Assembly (NCBI GenBank): GCA_951640165.1
Contig: OX621247.1
Span: 21,550,001-21,614,000, forward strand
Length of the DNA stretch: 64,000 nucleotides
Origin: Pseudoips prasinana
Taxonomy: Eukaryota; Arthropoda; Insecta; Lepidoptera; Nolidae
Reading direction: 5' to 3'
Shown: piece after piece, positions 21,137-31,471 of the stretch
How the letters are laid out: every line of letters starts with the position of its first letter
Position numbering within the stretch: the stretch's first letter is position 1
Translations under genes and position numbers: made by a program
The notes under the pieces: generated by a model
Seen by the model: the letters and a program-made list of their open reading frames with translations, nothing else
Databases searched by the model: none
Told to the model about the DNA's origin: nothing

Positions 21137-23618
21137 CTACCAAAAATCCACCAACATATCCACCAACAAATAAACCAACATATCCACCAACAAATCCACC
21201 AACAAATCCACCAACAAATCCACCAACAAATCTACCAACAAATCCACCAATATATCCACCAACGAATCCGCCAACAATACCACCAACATATCTACCAACA
21301 AATCCGCCAACAAATCCACCAACAAATCCACCAACATATCCACCAACAAATCCACCAACAAATCCACCAACAAATCCACAAACAAATCAACCAACATACC
21401 TACCAACAAATCCACCAATATATCCACCAACAAATCTGCCAACAAATCCACCAACAAATCCACCAACATATCCACCAACAAATCCACCAACAAATCCACC
21501 AACTAATCCAGCAAAAATTCCACCAACAATTCCACCAACATATCCACCAACAAATCCACCAACATATGTGTTGTTTTTTATGTTTTTTTTTATGTTGTGT
21601 CTAATAAAACTTTTTTCTTTCTTTCTTTCTTTCTATATCTACCAAAAATCCACCAACATATCCACCAACAAATCCACCAACATATCCACCAACAAATCCA
21701 CCAACAAATCCACCAACAAATCTACCAACAAATCCACCAATATATCCACCAACAAATCCGCCAACAAATCCACCAACATATCTACCAACAAATCTACCAA
21801 CTAATCCACCAACAAATCCACCAACATATCTACCAACAAATCTACCAACAAATCCACCAACATATCCACTAACAAATCCACCAACAAATCCACCAACAAA
21901 TCCACCAACATATCCACCAACAAATCCACCAACAAATCCACCAACATATCCACCAACAAATCCACCAACATAACCACCAACAAATCCACCAACAATTCCA
22001 ACAACAATTCCACCAACATATCCAGCAACAATTCTACCAACATATCCAGCCACAATTCCACCAACATATCTACCAACAAATCTACCAACATAGCCACCAA
22101 CAAATCCGCCAACAAATCCACCAACAAATCCACCAACATATCCACCAACAAATCCACCAACAAATCCACCAACAAATCAACCAACATACCTACCAACCAA
22201 TCCACCAATATATCCACCAACAAATCTGCCAACAAATCCACCAACAAATCCACCAACATATCCACCAACAAATCCACCAACAAATCTACCAACAAATCCA
22301 CCAATATATCCACCAACAAATCCGCCAACAAATCCACCAACATATCTACCAACAAATCTACCAACTAATCCACCAACAAATCCACCAACATATCTACCAA
22401 CAAATCCACCAACAAATCCACCAACATATCCACTAACAAATCCACCAACAAATCCACCAACAAATCCACCAACATATCCACCAACAAATCCACCAACAAA
22501 TCCACCAACATATCCACCAACAAATCCACCAACATAACCACCAACAAATCCACCAACAATTCCAACAACAATTCCACCAACATATCCAGCAACAATTCTA
22601 CCAACATATCCAGCCACAATTCCACCAACATATCTACCAACAAATCTACCAACATATCCACCAACAAATCCACCATTAAATCCACCAACAAATCCACCAA
22701 CAAATCCACCAACAAATCTACCAACAAATCCACCAATATATCCACCAACAAATCCGCCAACAAATCCACCAACATATCTACCAACAAATCTACCAACTAA
22801 TCCACCAACAAATCCACCAACATATCTACCAAAAAATCCACCAACAAATCCACCAACATATCCACTAACAAATCCACCAACAAATCCACCAACAAATCCA
22901 CCAACATATCCACCAACAAATCCACCAACAAATCCACCAACAAATCCACCAAAAAATTCACCAACAAATCAACCAACATATCTACTAACAAATCCACCAA
23001 CATAGCCACCAACAAATCCGCCAACAAATCCACCAACAAATCCACCAACATATCCACCAACAAATCCACCAACAAATCCACCAACAAATCAACCAACATA
23101 CCTACCAACCAATCCACCAATATATCCACCAACAAATCTGCCAACAAATCCACCAACAAATCCACCAACATATCCACCAACAAATCCACCAACAAATCCA
23201 CAAACTAATCCAGCAACAATTCCGCCAACAATTCCACCAACATATCCACCAACAAATCCACCAACAAATCCACCAACATATCCACCAACAAATCCACCAA
23301 CATAACCACCAACAAATCCACCAACAATTCCAACAACAATTCCACCAACATATCCAGCAACAATTCTACCAACATATCCAGCCACAATTCCACCAACATA
23401 TCTACCAACAAATCCACCAACATATCCACCAACAAATCCACCATTAAATCCACCAACATATCCACCAACAAATTCACCAACAATTCCACCAACAAATCCA
23501 CCAACAAATCCACCAACATATCCACCAACAAATCCACCAACATATCCACCAACATATCCACCAACAAATCCACCAACAAATCCGCCAACATATCCACCAA
23601 CAAATCCACCAACATATC
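21137..23618. repeat. 12-bp satellite array, block 5
   Basis: The duplicated counterpart of block 4. A second copy of the 70-bp U tail lies at about 21568-21636. Additional internal duplications (about 22250-22700 and 22800-23100) make it differ in length. It is broken at 23618 by the BEL/Pao element and continues at 29324. Confidence 0.95.
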
Positions 23619-23920
23619 TGTAAGGGCCAGGGTGATGTGGTTCCAACAAAACGATAATGTGGCAGAAAAAGATAACTTTTTATTTTTAGTAAGTGGGGTG
23701 TACAGATAATTTTAGCGATTAGGAATCGTGCGGTTTGCGTGGAGCTATGATTTATACTACGATTACTTTTGACGAACTATGGGCGGCGAAGGAAGGATCG
23801 CCCCCCCTCACCCCTGGTGACCACCGCGCCCCGCGCACTTCCTTTACAATATTTTACATACCAACTAGATAAATTAAATGAAATCGATACAATATCAATT
23901 TAATATTGTTGTCCCTAACA
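23619..23920 (-). repeat. BEL/Pao 3' LTR
   Basis: 302 bp, TG...CA on the plus strand, containing a poly-C run near 23800. It is nearly identical to the LTR at 29023-29323 (differences near 23728, 23790 and the length of the C-run). Confidence 0.95.
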
Positions 23921-23946
23921 TTCCCCACCCTAGTGATGCTTCAGCA

Positions 23947-24085
23947 TCACTCATCATCCAAAGGAATTCGAGCGACCCGCGACGCTGATCTGATAAGCGT
24001 TCCTGTTTGAGTTTTTATTTTAACCACTCGTACTCGACCATCCTTTCCGGGAAAGACTTCCTGAATTATCCCTTGTGTTTGCCCC
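23947..24085 (-). pseudogene. BEL/Pao integrase C-terminal remnant
   Basis: In a different frame from the main pol ORF, the minus strand reads FPGKDGRVRVVKIKTQTG and then RSASRVARIPLDDE, stop. This matches the typical end of Pao-type integrases (the segment after the core that ends with a basic RVAR-like motif). It directly follows the point where the main frame leaves integrase, so the DNA between the core and this tail has been deleted, with a frame change. Confidence 0.8.
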
Positions 24086-27000
24086 TCTTAAATTGGTTCC
24101 ATTATCTGAATAGAGGTGTTGAGGCCAGCCACGTCTAGCAGACATCCGTCGTAGCGCCATGATAAACGAGTCTGAGGTAAGCGTAGGCACTAATTCTATA
24201 TGTATGGCTCGTACAGTCATGCATGTAAAGAGTACACCGTACCTTTTCTCCCTGCGCCTTCCAACGGTGACCTCCATGGGTCCAAAGAGATCTACACCGC
24301 AGTGTGTGAAAGGCCTTTGGTGATGAGTCATCCGTTCAGGAGGTAAATCACCCATTCTTGGTACTTCTGGTTTACATTTTCGTATTCTACATGTCATACA
24401 TTGTGATGTAACTGTTTTTATTACAGGCCTGAGTCTCGTTATCCAGTACCTCTGCCTCACTTCGTTGACAACAGTCTCTTGGTTTCCATGAGCATAGTAG
24501 TGGTGGAAATATCTCACGATCAATTTGGCGATATGGCTCTGTCCGTCTAATATGATAGGGTTTTTGGTTTCAGGCATAACATCAATAGCAGCACCGATAC
24601 GGCCACCCACGCGCATAACCCCCTGATCATCAAGGTAAGGTGACAATGTAAGTATTTTGCTAGTTTTGGATACACATTCTTTGTTCTTTATTTTATATAT
24701 CTCTTTTGCAAAACACTGCGCTTGTGACTGTCTCAGTAATAATATTTCAGCGCTAGTCATAACGTTTCCAATGTCATAAGTTAACTTCTTACATTTGTTT
24801 ATGAATTTAATAACGTTACAGGTTGCTCGTAATAAGCGCAACCAAGAAGAAAATCTAGTGGCGTCCGGTACAGGTAAGTTCGTGTCTATATTTTCTTGTA
24901 TTACAATGCTAACACATTCTATTTCTAACTGTTTATCTTCTTTTTCAGGTTCGTACGGCATGAAATCGCCGGGCCATGAGGTTTCTTCACATTTTAAAAA
25001 GGTAGGTCCGTGTAACCATTCTTTTTCCAATACTGACAGTTCATATGACTCCCGAGTGGCGATGTCAGCGACGTTGAGCTTCGTAGGTACGTATCTCCAT
25101 TGTTCCGATTGAGTTAATTCATCAATTTCACCGAGGCGATGCGCCACGTATTGTTTATAGTTGCGCGCGTCGTTTCTTATCCACGTAAGTACAGTACTTG
25201 AGTCGCACCAAAAATATGTTTTGTCTGGTTTCATGTTGTGTACTTTCTTTATAGTTTCAGCCAATCTAGCGGCTAGCACTGCAGCCTGAAGTTCTAAGCG
25301 CGGCACTGACACTGGCTTCACGGGTGCTACGCGGCATCGACTACTTATAAATGTTACGTGCACACTATCATTATGTATCCAACGCCAGTACGCCACCGCG
25401 CACATTGCTTTAGTAGACGAGTCCGAAAATATATGCAACTGTAGGCATGTATAATTATTTGTTATTACAGAATTACTAATATTCCTTGCAGTGTCGCCGG
25501 AGTGAGCGCGCTGCGGCGGCGGCGGCGGCCGCGGTGACGTAGCGTGAACCGGTTGGTGCTCTGTCTCGCTTGCACTCCCGGCTGCCGTCTGATAGTATCT
25601 AGGCAAGCGCACGCTACGTATATATTGTAATAATGCAATCCATTTCAACCATTTAGTAAATACGTCATCGGTTACGTAACCATCCCAGCCAATCTTTGTT
25701 TTCCAGGTTTCTTGTAATATTATTTTACCAATTATAGTATACGGTGACAGAAAGCCGTAAACGTCAAATATAGACATGACCACTCGTAACATATCTCTCT
25801 TTGTAGGTCTCTGTGAGCCATTTATTATATTTTCAGGGATTAACTTGAAAGATACGTCGAATCGCAACGTATCGTCGCTCGGGTACCAGATTAGGCCGAG
25901 GGTTCGTTCGCCTTCATAATGCTGGTCAATTTTGAACTTTACAGCTGCGTTTCCAAGGGCATCTTTAGGTAAACTGTTCAAAACTTCTTTACTATTACTT
26001 GTCCAGTTACATATTTCAAAGTTCCCCATTTTATGAATGAACGTGACGTCACGAACTAGTTGTATAGCCGTTTTCTCGTCGGGTAAGCTATCTATATAGT
26101 CATCCATATAATGTTGTGTGTATATAGCATAGGCGGCAGAAGGCAACGATGATTCATATCGCCGTGCATTTTTATTCTTTATGAATTGCGCTATAAAAGG
26201 TGAACAATTAGCGCCAAAAATCAATGACGTCATAGCGTATGTATTGATGGGTCCGTCAGGTTCTTCTCTGCTTAAAAATCGAAAGGCATTCTGGTCTTCA
26301 GGTATAATTTTTATACGCAGAAACATGTCTTTTATATCACCTGACACGGCGATTCGATTTTCTCTAAATCTCAACATAATACCGAATAGTGACGTCAATA
26401 GGTCAGGTCCTTTCAGTAAATAATCGTTCAGGGATAAGCCATTTGTTTTAGCCGCTGCGTCGAATACCAACCGCAATTTCTTTTTATTTGGATTATCCAC
26501 TCCAAAATGGGGTAAATACCAAGTTTTTGGGGTAACTTCTAAAGTATTTACCTTTTTAGCATAATTATTATCAAATAAATGGTTGAGGCGTTCTTTGTAT
26601 CTTTGAGCATATTCGTCACTTCTTTTCATCTTCTGTTCGACGCTTCTGAGTCTAGACATAGCAGTGGCATAGGAGTCAGGCATAGTGCAGTTCTCGTGCT
26701 TCCAGGGTAACCCAACGTGCCACTGATTGCCAGTGATCGTAGATGTTTGTTCGAGGATACTTTCAGCGCGTAGATCTTCAGAGTTCTGCCTTGGTTTAGC
26801 AGATATGGCCATGGCCTCGATAGAAAATGACTTTCGTACTTCTTCTTGAATTTCTCTTAGAATTCTTTCGTTGTCCTCTACGCCACTGGAAATCAACAGT
26901 GCGGAGTGACGTTCGGGACTGAGTGTTTTTGTAGGCACCCTTCCGTGCAGACACCAACCCAGAGGAGTCCGGGTAGCACAGGGTTCATTAGCTTTGCCCA

Positions 27001-27505
27001 TCTTTATCTCCAGCGGTACAATTAAATGGTAATTATCTTGGCCAATTAAAACTTGTGGTTTTTGAACATTAGTGCATAATTTTTCATTTATATATTTAAA
27101 CTTCGAAAGGTTTATAGCGCTTAAGTGTTGTTTAGGTAAATTAAGTTCATTGATTGTTCGCGCGGTAATAGTAAACAAAGCGCTGCCGGGAATCGAACCG
27201 CGAAGAGATAGGTTCACTCGCTGAGCGTCGCACACTAGTTCGGAGTTATCCCATGCACTACGCACACGAAGAGGTTGTTGTTGTCCGCGTAGCCCCACCA
27301 CGTCGGCGAGCGAAGCGCTTATCAATGACACAGTAGCGCCATCGTCAAGCAGAGCAGCTGTACTAAATATTCCGTTTGGCCCGTGAATATCTATAGGCAC
27401 AACTTTCAACAATACGGAACTGTTTAAATTTATGTTGTTCACATTTTCAGATGGGCTTTCAGTCTGTGATTCACTTATCGATACACTCGAGTTTTGACGC
27501 GGCAC
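24086..27505 (-). pseudogene. BEL/Pao pol: protease, RT, RNase H, partial integrase
   Basis: A long open frame (to 24020) of 1161 residues. In order: an aspartic protease with ALLDDGATVSLI near residue 53; reverse transcriptase with the catalytic HYMDDYIDS near residue 467; RNase H starting IFSDSSTKAM near 690; the integrase zinc-binding HHCC region near 995-1045 (YFHHYYAHGN, CMTCRIRKC); and the first half of the integrase core (HCGVDLFGPM near 1068, YSDNGTN near 1133). The third acidic residue of the D,D,E triad is absent, because the sequence jumps to the C-terminal remnant with a frame change. This copy therefore should not integrate on its own. No envelope-like gene is seen. Confidence 0.92.
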
Positions 27506-27532
27506 GTAATGAAGTAAACGGTGATGAGGCTG

Positions 27533-28969
27533 TCAACAATTGTCTATATCACAGTTCGCGGCAGAGCACGTATCTCTGCGATGATGTGCTACTAAACACT
27601 TATAACATAGACCGTATCGTTTCACATACAACCATCTGTCTTTGCGTAAAGATTTTTTGAAGCGTTTACACTCCGTCAATTTATGATTATTTGTACGACA
27701 ATAACGACACTTTTCGTTGCACAGTTCGGTTTGCAATAATACAGTTTGTATATTATTTACTTTATTTGAATATTTTACTTTATTGTAACTGTCTGTTTTT
27801 TTATTAAACAAGCCGGCACTACACATAGACATTTTCGTAGCTTCTTCAGTGAGAAAAGTAGATAGCATGTCTAGCCTGTACGTAGAGGAGCCCGCCGTGA
27901 GGAGCGGGTAACTGTAGTCTGCCCACTTAGAGAGAAGAGTAGTAGGTAGCTTCGACAAAACAATAGTAGCTACATCCATGCCGCGTAGGTACTCTTCCCG
28001 GCCTAGGGCTCGAACCGATGCCACGTAGTTCTTCACTTTAATAGAAAATGACACTATCTCAACACTATAATCTGTTGATAGGTTGGGCATCCTCTTTATG
28101 TCTGTCATGATGCGGGATAAAATTATATCAGCATTTCCAAACTGTAAGTTTAAGGTTGACATCACTTCTGTAGGTGAGGACGCGCTGATCAGAAGAGCGG
28201 CAACTGCGTCGCGGGCGGGTCCACGTAGACATCTTCGTAGACGCCACAGGTTTTCCTGATCGGAGAACGAACATACATCTGTGGATTCTTCATATGCTTT
28301 TTTAAATTGTAGCCATTCCATGGGGTCTCCGGTAAACAAAGGTAAATCCCTCGGAGTACTAAGTCTACTCAATAGGTTAGTGTTGTGCTGGGTGACAGTA
28401 GACGTGACCATGTGCTTGAGCGCGCTTGCCAGTTGCTCAACTGTTCCGTTCGTGCCGGTCGGTTCCGACGTATGCAGCTTGCCGTTGTTTATACCATCTG
28501 TGGCCTGCTGCACTTCCAGTTCGTGTTGACTGCGCTCAACCCACTTTTCAATATCGACGCCAGCACCGTGATCACACTCCGACGGCACTGATGGTGGACT
28601 GTATTCATCATTTAGTTCGGCCATATCGGCCGCTAATTTCTTATCTATGAGCTCCATTTCTATGCGTGCTTTCGCCTGGGCAGCTTCTAATTCAAGCCTC
28701 TTTTTTCGAGCGTAGATAGAGGAGGATGAAGAGGTTTTCTTAGATATTCCCGAGAGATGAGATATATGTGAAGTTGGTTTAGGGTATTTCTGTAACTGTT
28801 CAGATTTCACAACACTCCCGACACAAGAATTGTTCGTTTTAGTCTCATCCTTTTTCCGTATCGTAGAAGTCGAAGGCGTTTCCTGTTCTGTAATACCACG
28901 TGGCAGATTTTTCTCAGCAGCATTATCCTTTTCTAGCGCTTGGATAGCGCCTTTGCGCGTGTTCACCAT
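27533..28969 (-). CDS. BEL/Pao gag with zinc knuckle
   Basis: A 478-residue Gag starting at Met 28969, about 50 bp inside the 5' LTR. A charged helix (residues about 85-120, ARKKRLELEAAQAKARIEME) suggests a coiled coil. LPLFTGDPMEWLQFKKAYEE near residue 210 starts the region typical of Pao Gag (DUF1759-like). The C-terminus has CRYCRTNNHKLTEC, a CX2CX4HX4C knuckle, and a second cysteine cluster interrupted by a TGA at 27533-27535. Pol continues in the same frame immediately beyond. The stop could be bypassed by readthrough or be an inactivating mutation. Confidence 0.88.
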   Translation of the reverse strand: MVNTRKGAIQALEKDNAAEKNLPRGITEQETPSTSTIRKKDETKTNNSCVGSVVKSEQLQKYPKPTSHISHLSGISKKTSSSSSIYARKKRLELEAAQAKARIEMELIDKKLAADMAELNDEYSPPSVPSECDHGAGVDIEKWVERSQHELEVQQATDGINNGKLHTSEPTGTNGTVEQLASALKHMVTSTVTQHNTNLLSRLSTPRDLPLFTGDPMEWLQFKKAYEESTDVCSFSDQENLWRLRRCLRGPARDAVAALLISASSPTEVMSTLNLQFGNADIILSRIMTDIKRMPNLSTDYSVEIVSFSIKVKNYVASVRALGREEYLRGMDVATIVLSKLPTTLLSKWADYSYPLLTAGSSTYRLDMLSTFLTEEATKMSMCSAGLFNKKTDSYNKVKYSNKVNNIQTVLLQTELCNEKCRYCRTNNHKLTECKRFKKSLRKDRWLYVKRYGLCYKCLVAHHRRDTCSAANCDIDNC

Positions 28970-29022
28970 TCTTCAGTTCGGTGGCTTTCTCACTGTCTGA
29001 ATATCCGGTTCGAAGACCAATA

Positions 29023-29323
29023 TGTAAGGGCCAGGGTGATGTGGTTCCAACAAAACGATAATGTGGCAGAAAAAGATAACTTTTTATTTTTAGTAAGTGG
29101 GGTGTACAGATAATTTTAGCGATTAGGAAGCGTGCGGTTTGCGTGGAGCTATGATTTATACTACGATTACTTTTGACGAACTATGGGCGGCGAAGGAAGG
29201 ACCGCCCCCCTCACCCCTGGTGACCACCGCGCCCCGCGCACTTCCTTTACAATATTTTACATACCAACTAGATAAATTAAATGAAATCGATACAATATCA
29301 ATTTAATATTGTTGTCCCTAACA
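29023..29323 (-). repeat. BEL/Pao 5' LTR
   Basis: 301 bp, TG...CA on the plus strand, followed by the ATATC target duplication and then array units. For this minus-strand element it is the upstream LTR and would contain the promoter. A TATA-like box was not assigned. Confidence 0.95.
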
Positions 29324-30888
29324 ATATCCACCAACAAATCCACCAACAAATCCGCCAACATATCCACCAACAAATCCACCAACATATCCACCAACAAATC
29401 CACCAACAAATCCACCAACATATCCACCAACATTTCCACCAACATATCCACCAACAAATCCACCAACAAATCCACCAATAAATCCACCAACAAATCCACC
29501 AACTAATCCAGCAACGATTCCACCAACAATTCCACCAACATATCCAGCCACAACTTATCCAGCAACATATCCAGCAACAATTCCACCAACAATTCCACCA
29601 ACATATCCAGCAACAATTTCACCAACAACTCCACCAACATATCTACCAACAAATCCACCAACATATCCACCAACAAATCCACCAACATATCCACCAACAA
29701 ATCCACCAACAAATCCACCAACATATCCACCAACATATCCACCAACAAATCCACCAACATATCCACCAACAAATCCAACAACATATCCACCAACAAATCC
29801 ACCAACATATCCATCAACAAATCCACCAACATATCCATCAACAAATCGACCAACTAATCCAGCAACAATTCCACCAACAATTCCACCAACATATCCACCA
29901 ACAAATCCATCAACATATCCACCAACAAATCCACCAACATATCCACCAACAAATCCACCAACAAATCCGCCAACAAATCGACCAACATATCCACCAACAA
30001 ATCCACCAACATATCTACCAACAAATCTACCAACTAATCCACCAACAAATCCACCAACATATCTACCAACAAATCCACCAACAAATCCACCAACTAATCC
30101 AGCAACAATTCCACCAACAATTCCACCAACATATCCAGCCACAACTTATCCAGCAACATATCCAGCAACAATTCCACCAACAATTCCACCAACATATCCA
30201 GCAACAATTTCACCAACAACTCCACCAACATATCTACCAACAAATCCACCAACATATCCACCAACAAATCCACCAACATATCTACCAACAAATCTACCAA
30301 CTAATCCACCAACAAATCCACCAACATATCTACCAACAAATCCACCAACAAATCCACCAACTAATCCAGCAACAATTCCACCAACAATTCCACCAACATA
30401 TCCAGCCACAATTCCACCAACAAATACACCAACATATCCACTAACAAATCCGCCAACATATCTACCAACTAATCCACCAACATATCCACTAACAAATCCA
30501 CCAACATATCTACCAACTAATCCACCAACATATCCACCAACACATCCACCAACATATCTATCAACAAATCCACCAACAAATCCACCAACAATTCCACCAA
30601 CAATTCCACCAACATATCCAGCCACAATGCCATGAACAAATCCACCAACATATCCACCAACAAATCCACCAACAATTCCACCAACATATGCACCAACAAA
30701 TCCACCAACATATCCACCAACAAATCCACCAACATATCCACCAACAAATCCACCAACATATCCACCAACAAATCCACCAACAAATCCACCAACAAATCCA
30801 CCAACAAATCCACCAACATATCCACCAACAAATCCACCAACATATCCACCAACATATTCAGCAACAATTCCACCAACATATCCACCAA
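29324..30888. repeat. 12-bp satellite array, block 6
   Basis: It continues block 5 after the BEL/Pao insertion and corresponds to about 18950-20100 of block 4, including the marker variant CATTTCCACC and the rare unit CCATGAACAAAT. A stretch with CCACAACTTATCCAGC occurs twice (about 29550 and 30140), showing a further internal duplication. It ends at the TCA-repeat tail of RTE-B. Confidence 0.95.
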
Positions 30889-30919
30889 CATCATCATCAT
30901 CATCATCATCATCATCATA

Positions 30920-31465
30920 TCAGCCGAAAGACGTCCACTGCTGGACAAAGGCCTCCTCCAAAGATCTCCACAATTGCCGGTCTTGCGCTATCCGCATCCA
31001 GCGATTTCCAGCGACCCGCACAAGATCATCGGTCCATCTTGTAGGGGGCCTGCCCACGCTGCGTCTTCCGGTTCGTGGTCGCCACTCGAGAACCTTTCTG
31101 CCCCAACGGCCGTCGGCTCTACGAGCTATGTGCCCTGCCCACTGCCACTTCAGCTTGGCAATTCTTCGGGCTATGTCGGTGACTTTGGTTCACCTGCGGA
31201 TTTCGACATTTCTGATGCGATCCCGCAGGGAAACTCCGAGCATAGCCCTCTCCATTGCTCTTTGGGTGACCTTGAGCCTTCTAATAAGGCCCATAGTAAG
31301 CGACCACGTCTCTGTTCCGTATGTCATCACTGGCAACACACACTGGTCGAAGACTTTCGACTTGAGACACTGCGGTATTTTGGACGAGAAGATGTTACGC
31401 AGCTTCCCGAACGCTGCCCATCCGAGTTGGATTCTACGATTGACCTCCTTCTCGAAGTTGGACCT
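30920..31465 (-). pseudogene. RTE-B C-terminal part of the polyprotein
   Basis: Separated from the main frame by a short extra sequence at about 31468-31490 that repeats CCTACCTAGTT. It encodes the thumb and C-terminal domain (QCVLPVMTYGTETWSL, RRTKVTDIARRIAKLKWQWA-like, WTSFG), stopping at 30920-30922, four bases from the TCA tail. It is closely similar to the intact RTE-A C-terminus at 13490-14037. Confidence 0.85.
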
Positions 31466-31471
31466 ACCTAG

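Larger units (their letters stand above)
23619..29323 (-). mobile_element. BEL/Pao LTR retrotransposon in the array, 5-bp TSD
   Basis: A 5.7-kb element with LTRs of 302 and 301 bp that begin TG and end CA. It is flanked by the target duplication ATATC (23614-23618 and 29324-29328), which is array sequence. Genes are on the minus strand. Next to the downstream LTR (23921-23933) the minus strand is purine-rich (AGGGTGGGGAA), fitting a polypurine tract. A TGG-starting stretch three bases inside the other LTR could be the primer-binding site; its tRNA was not identified. The LTRs differ at only about three positions, so the insertion is young. Pol lacks part of integrase. Confidence 0.95.

Noticed and set aside
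30632..31471. 279-residue plus-strand protein across array and RTE-B
   Set aside because: It starts in the array and continues antisense to the RTE-B C-terminus. No family resemblance.
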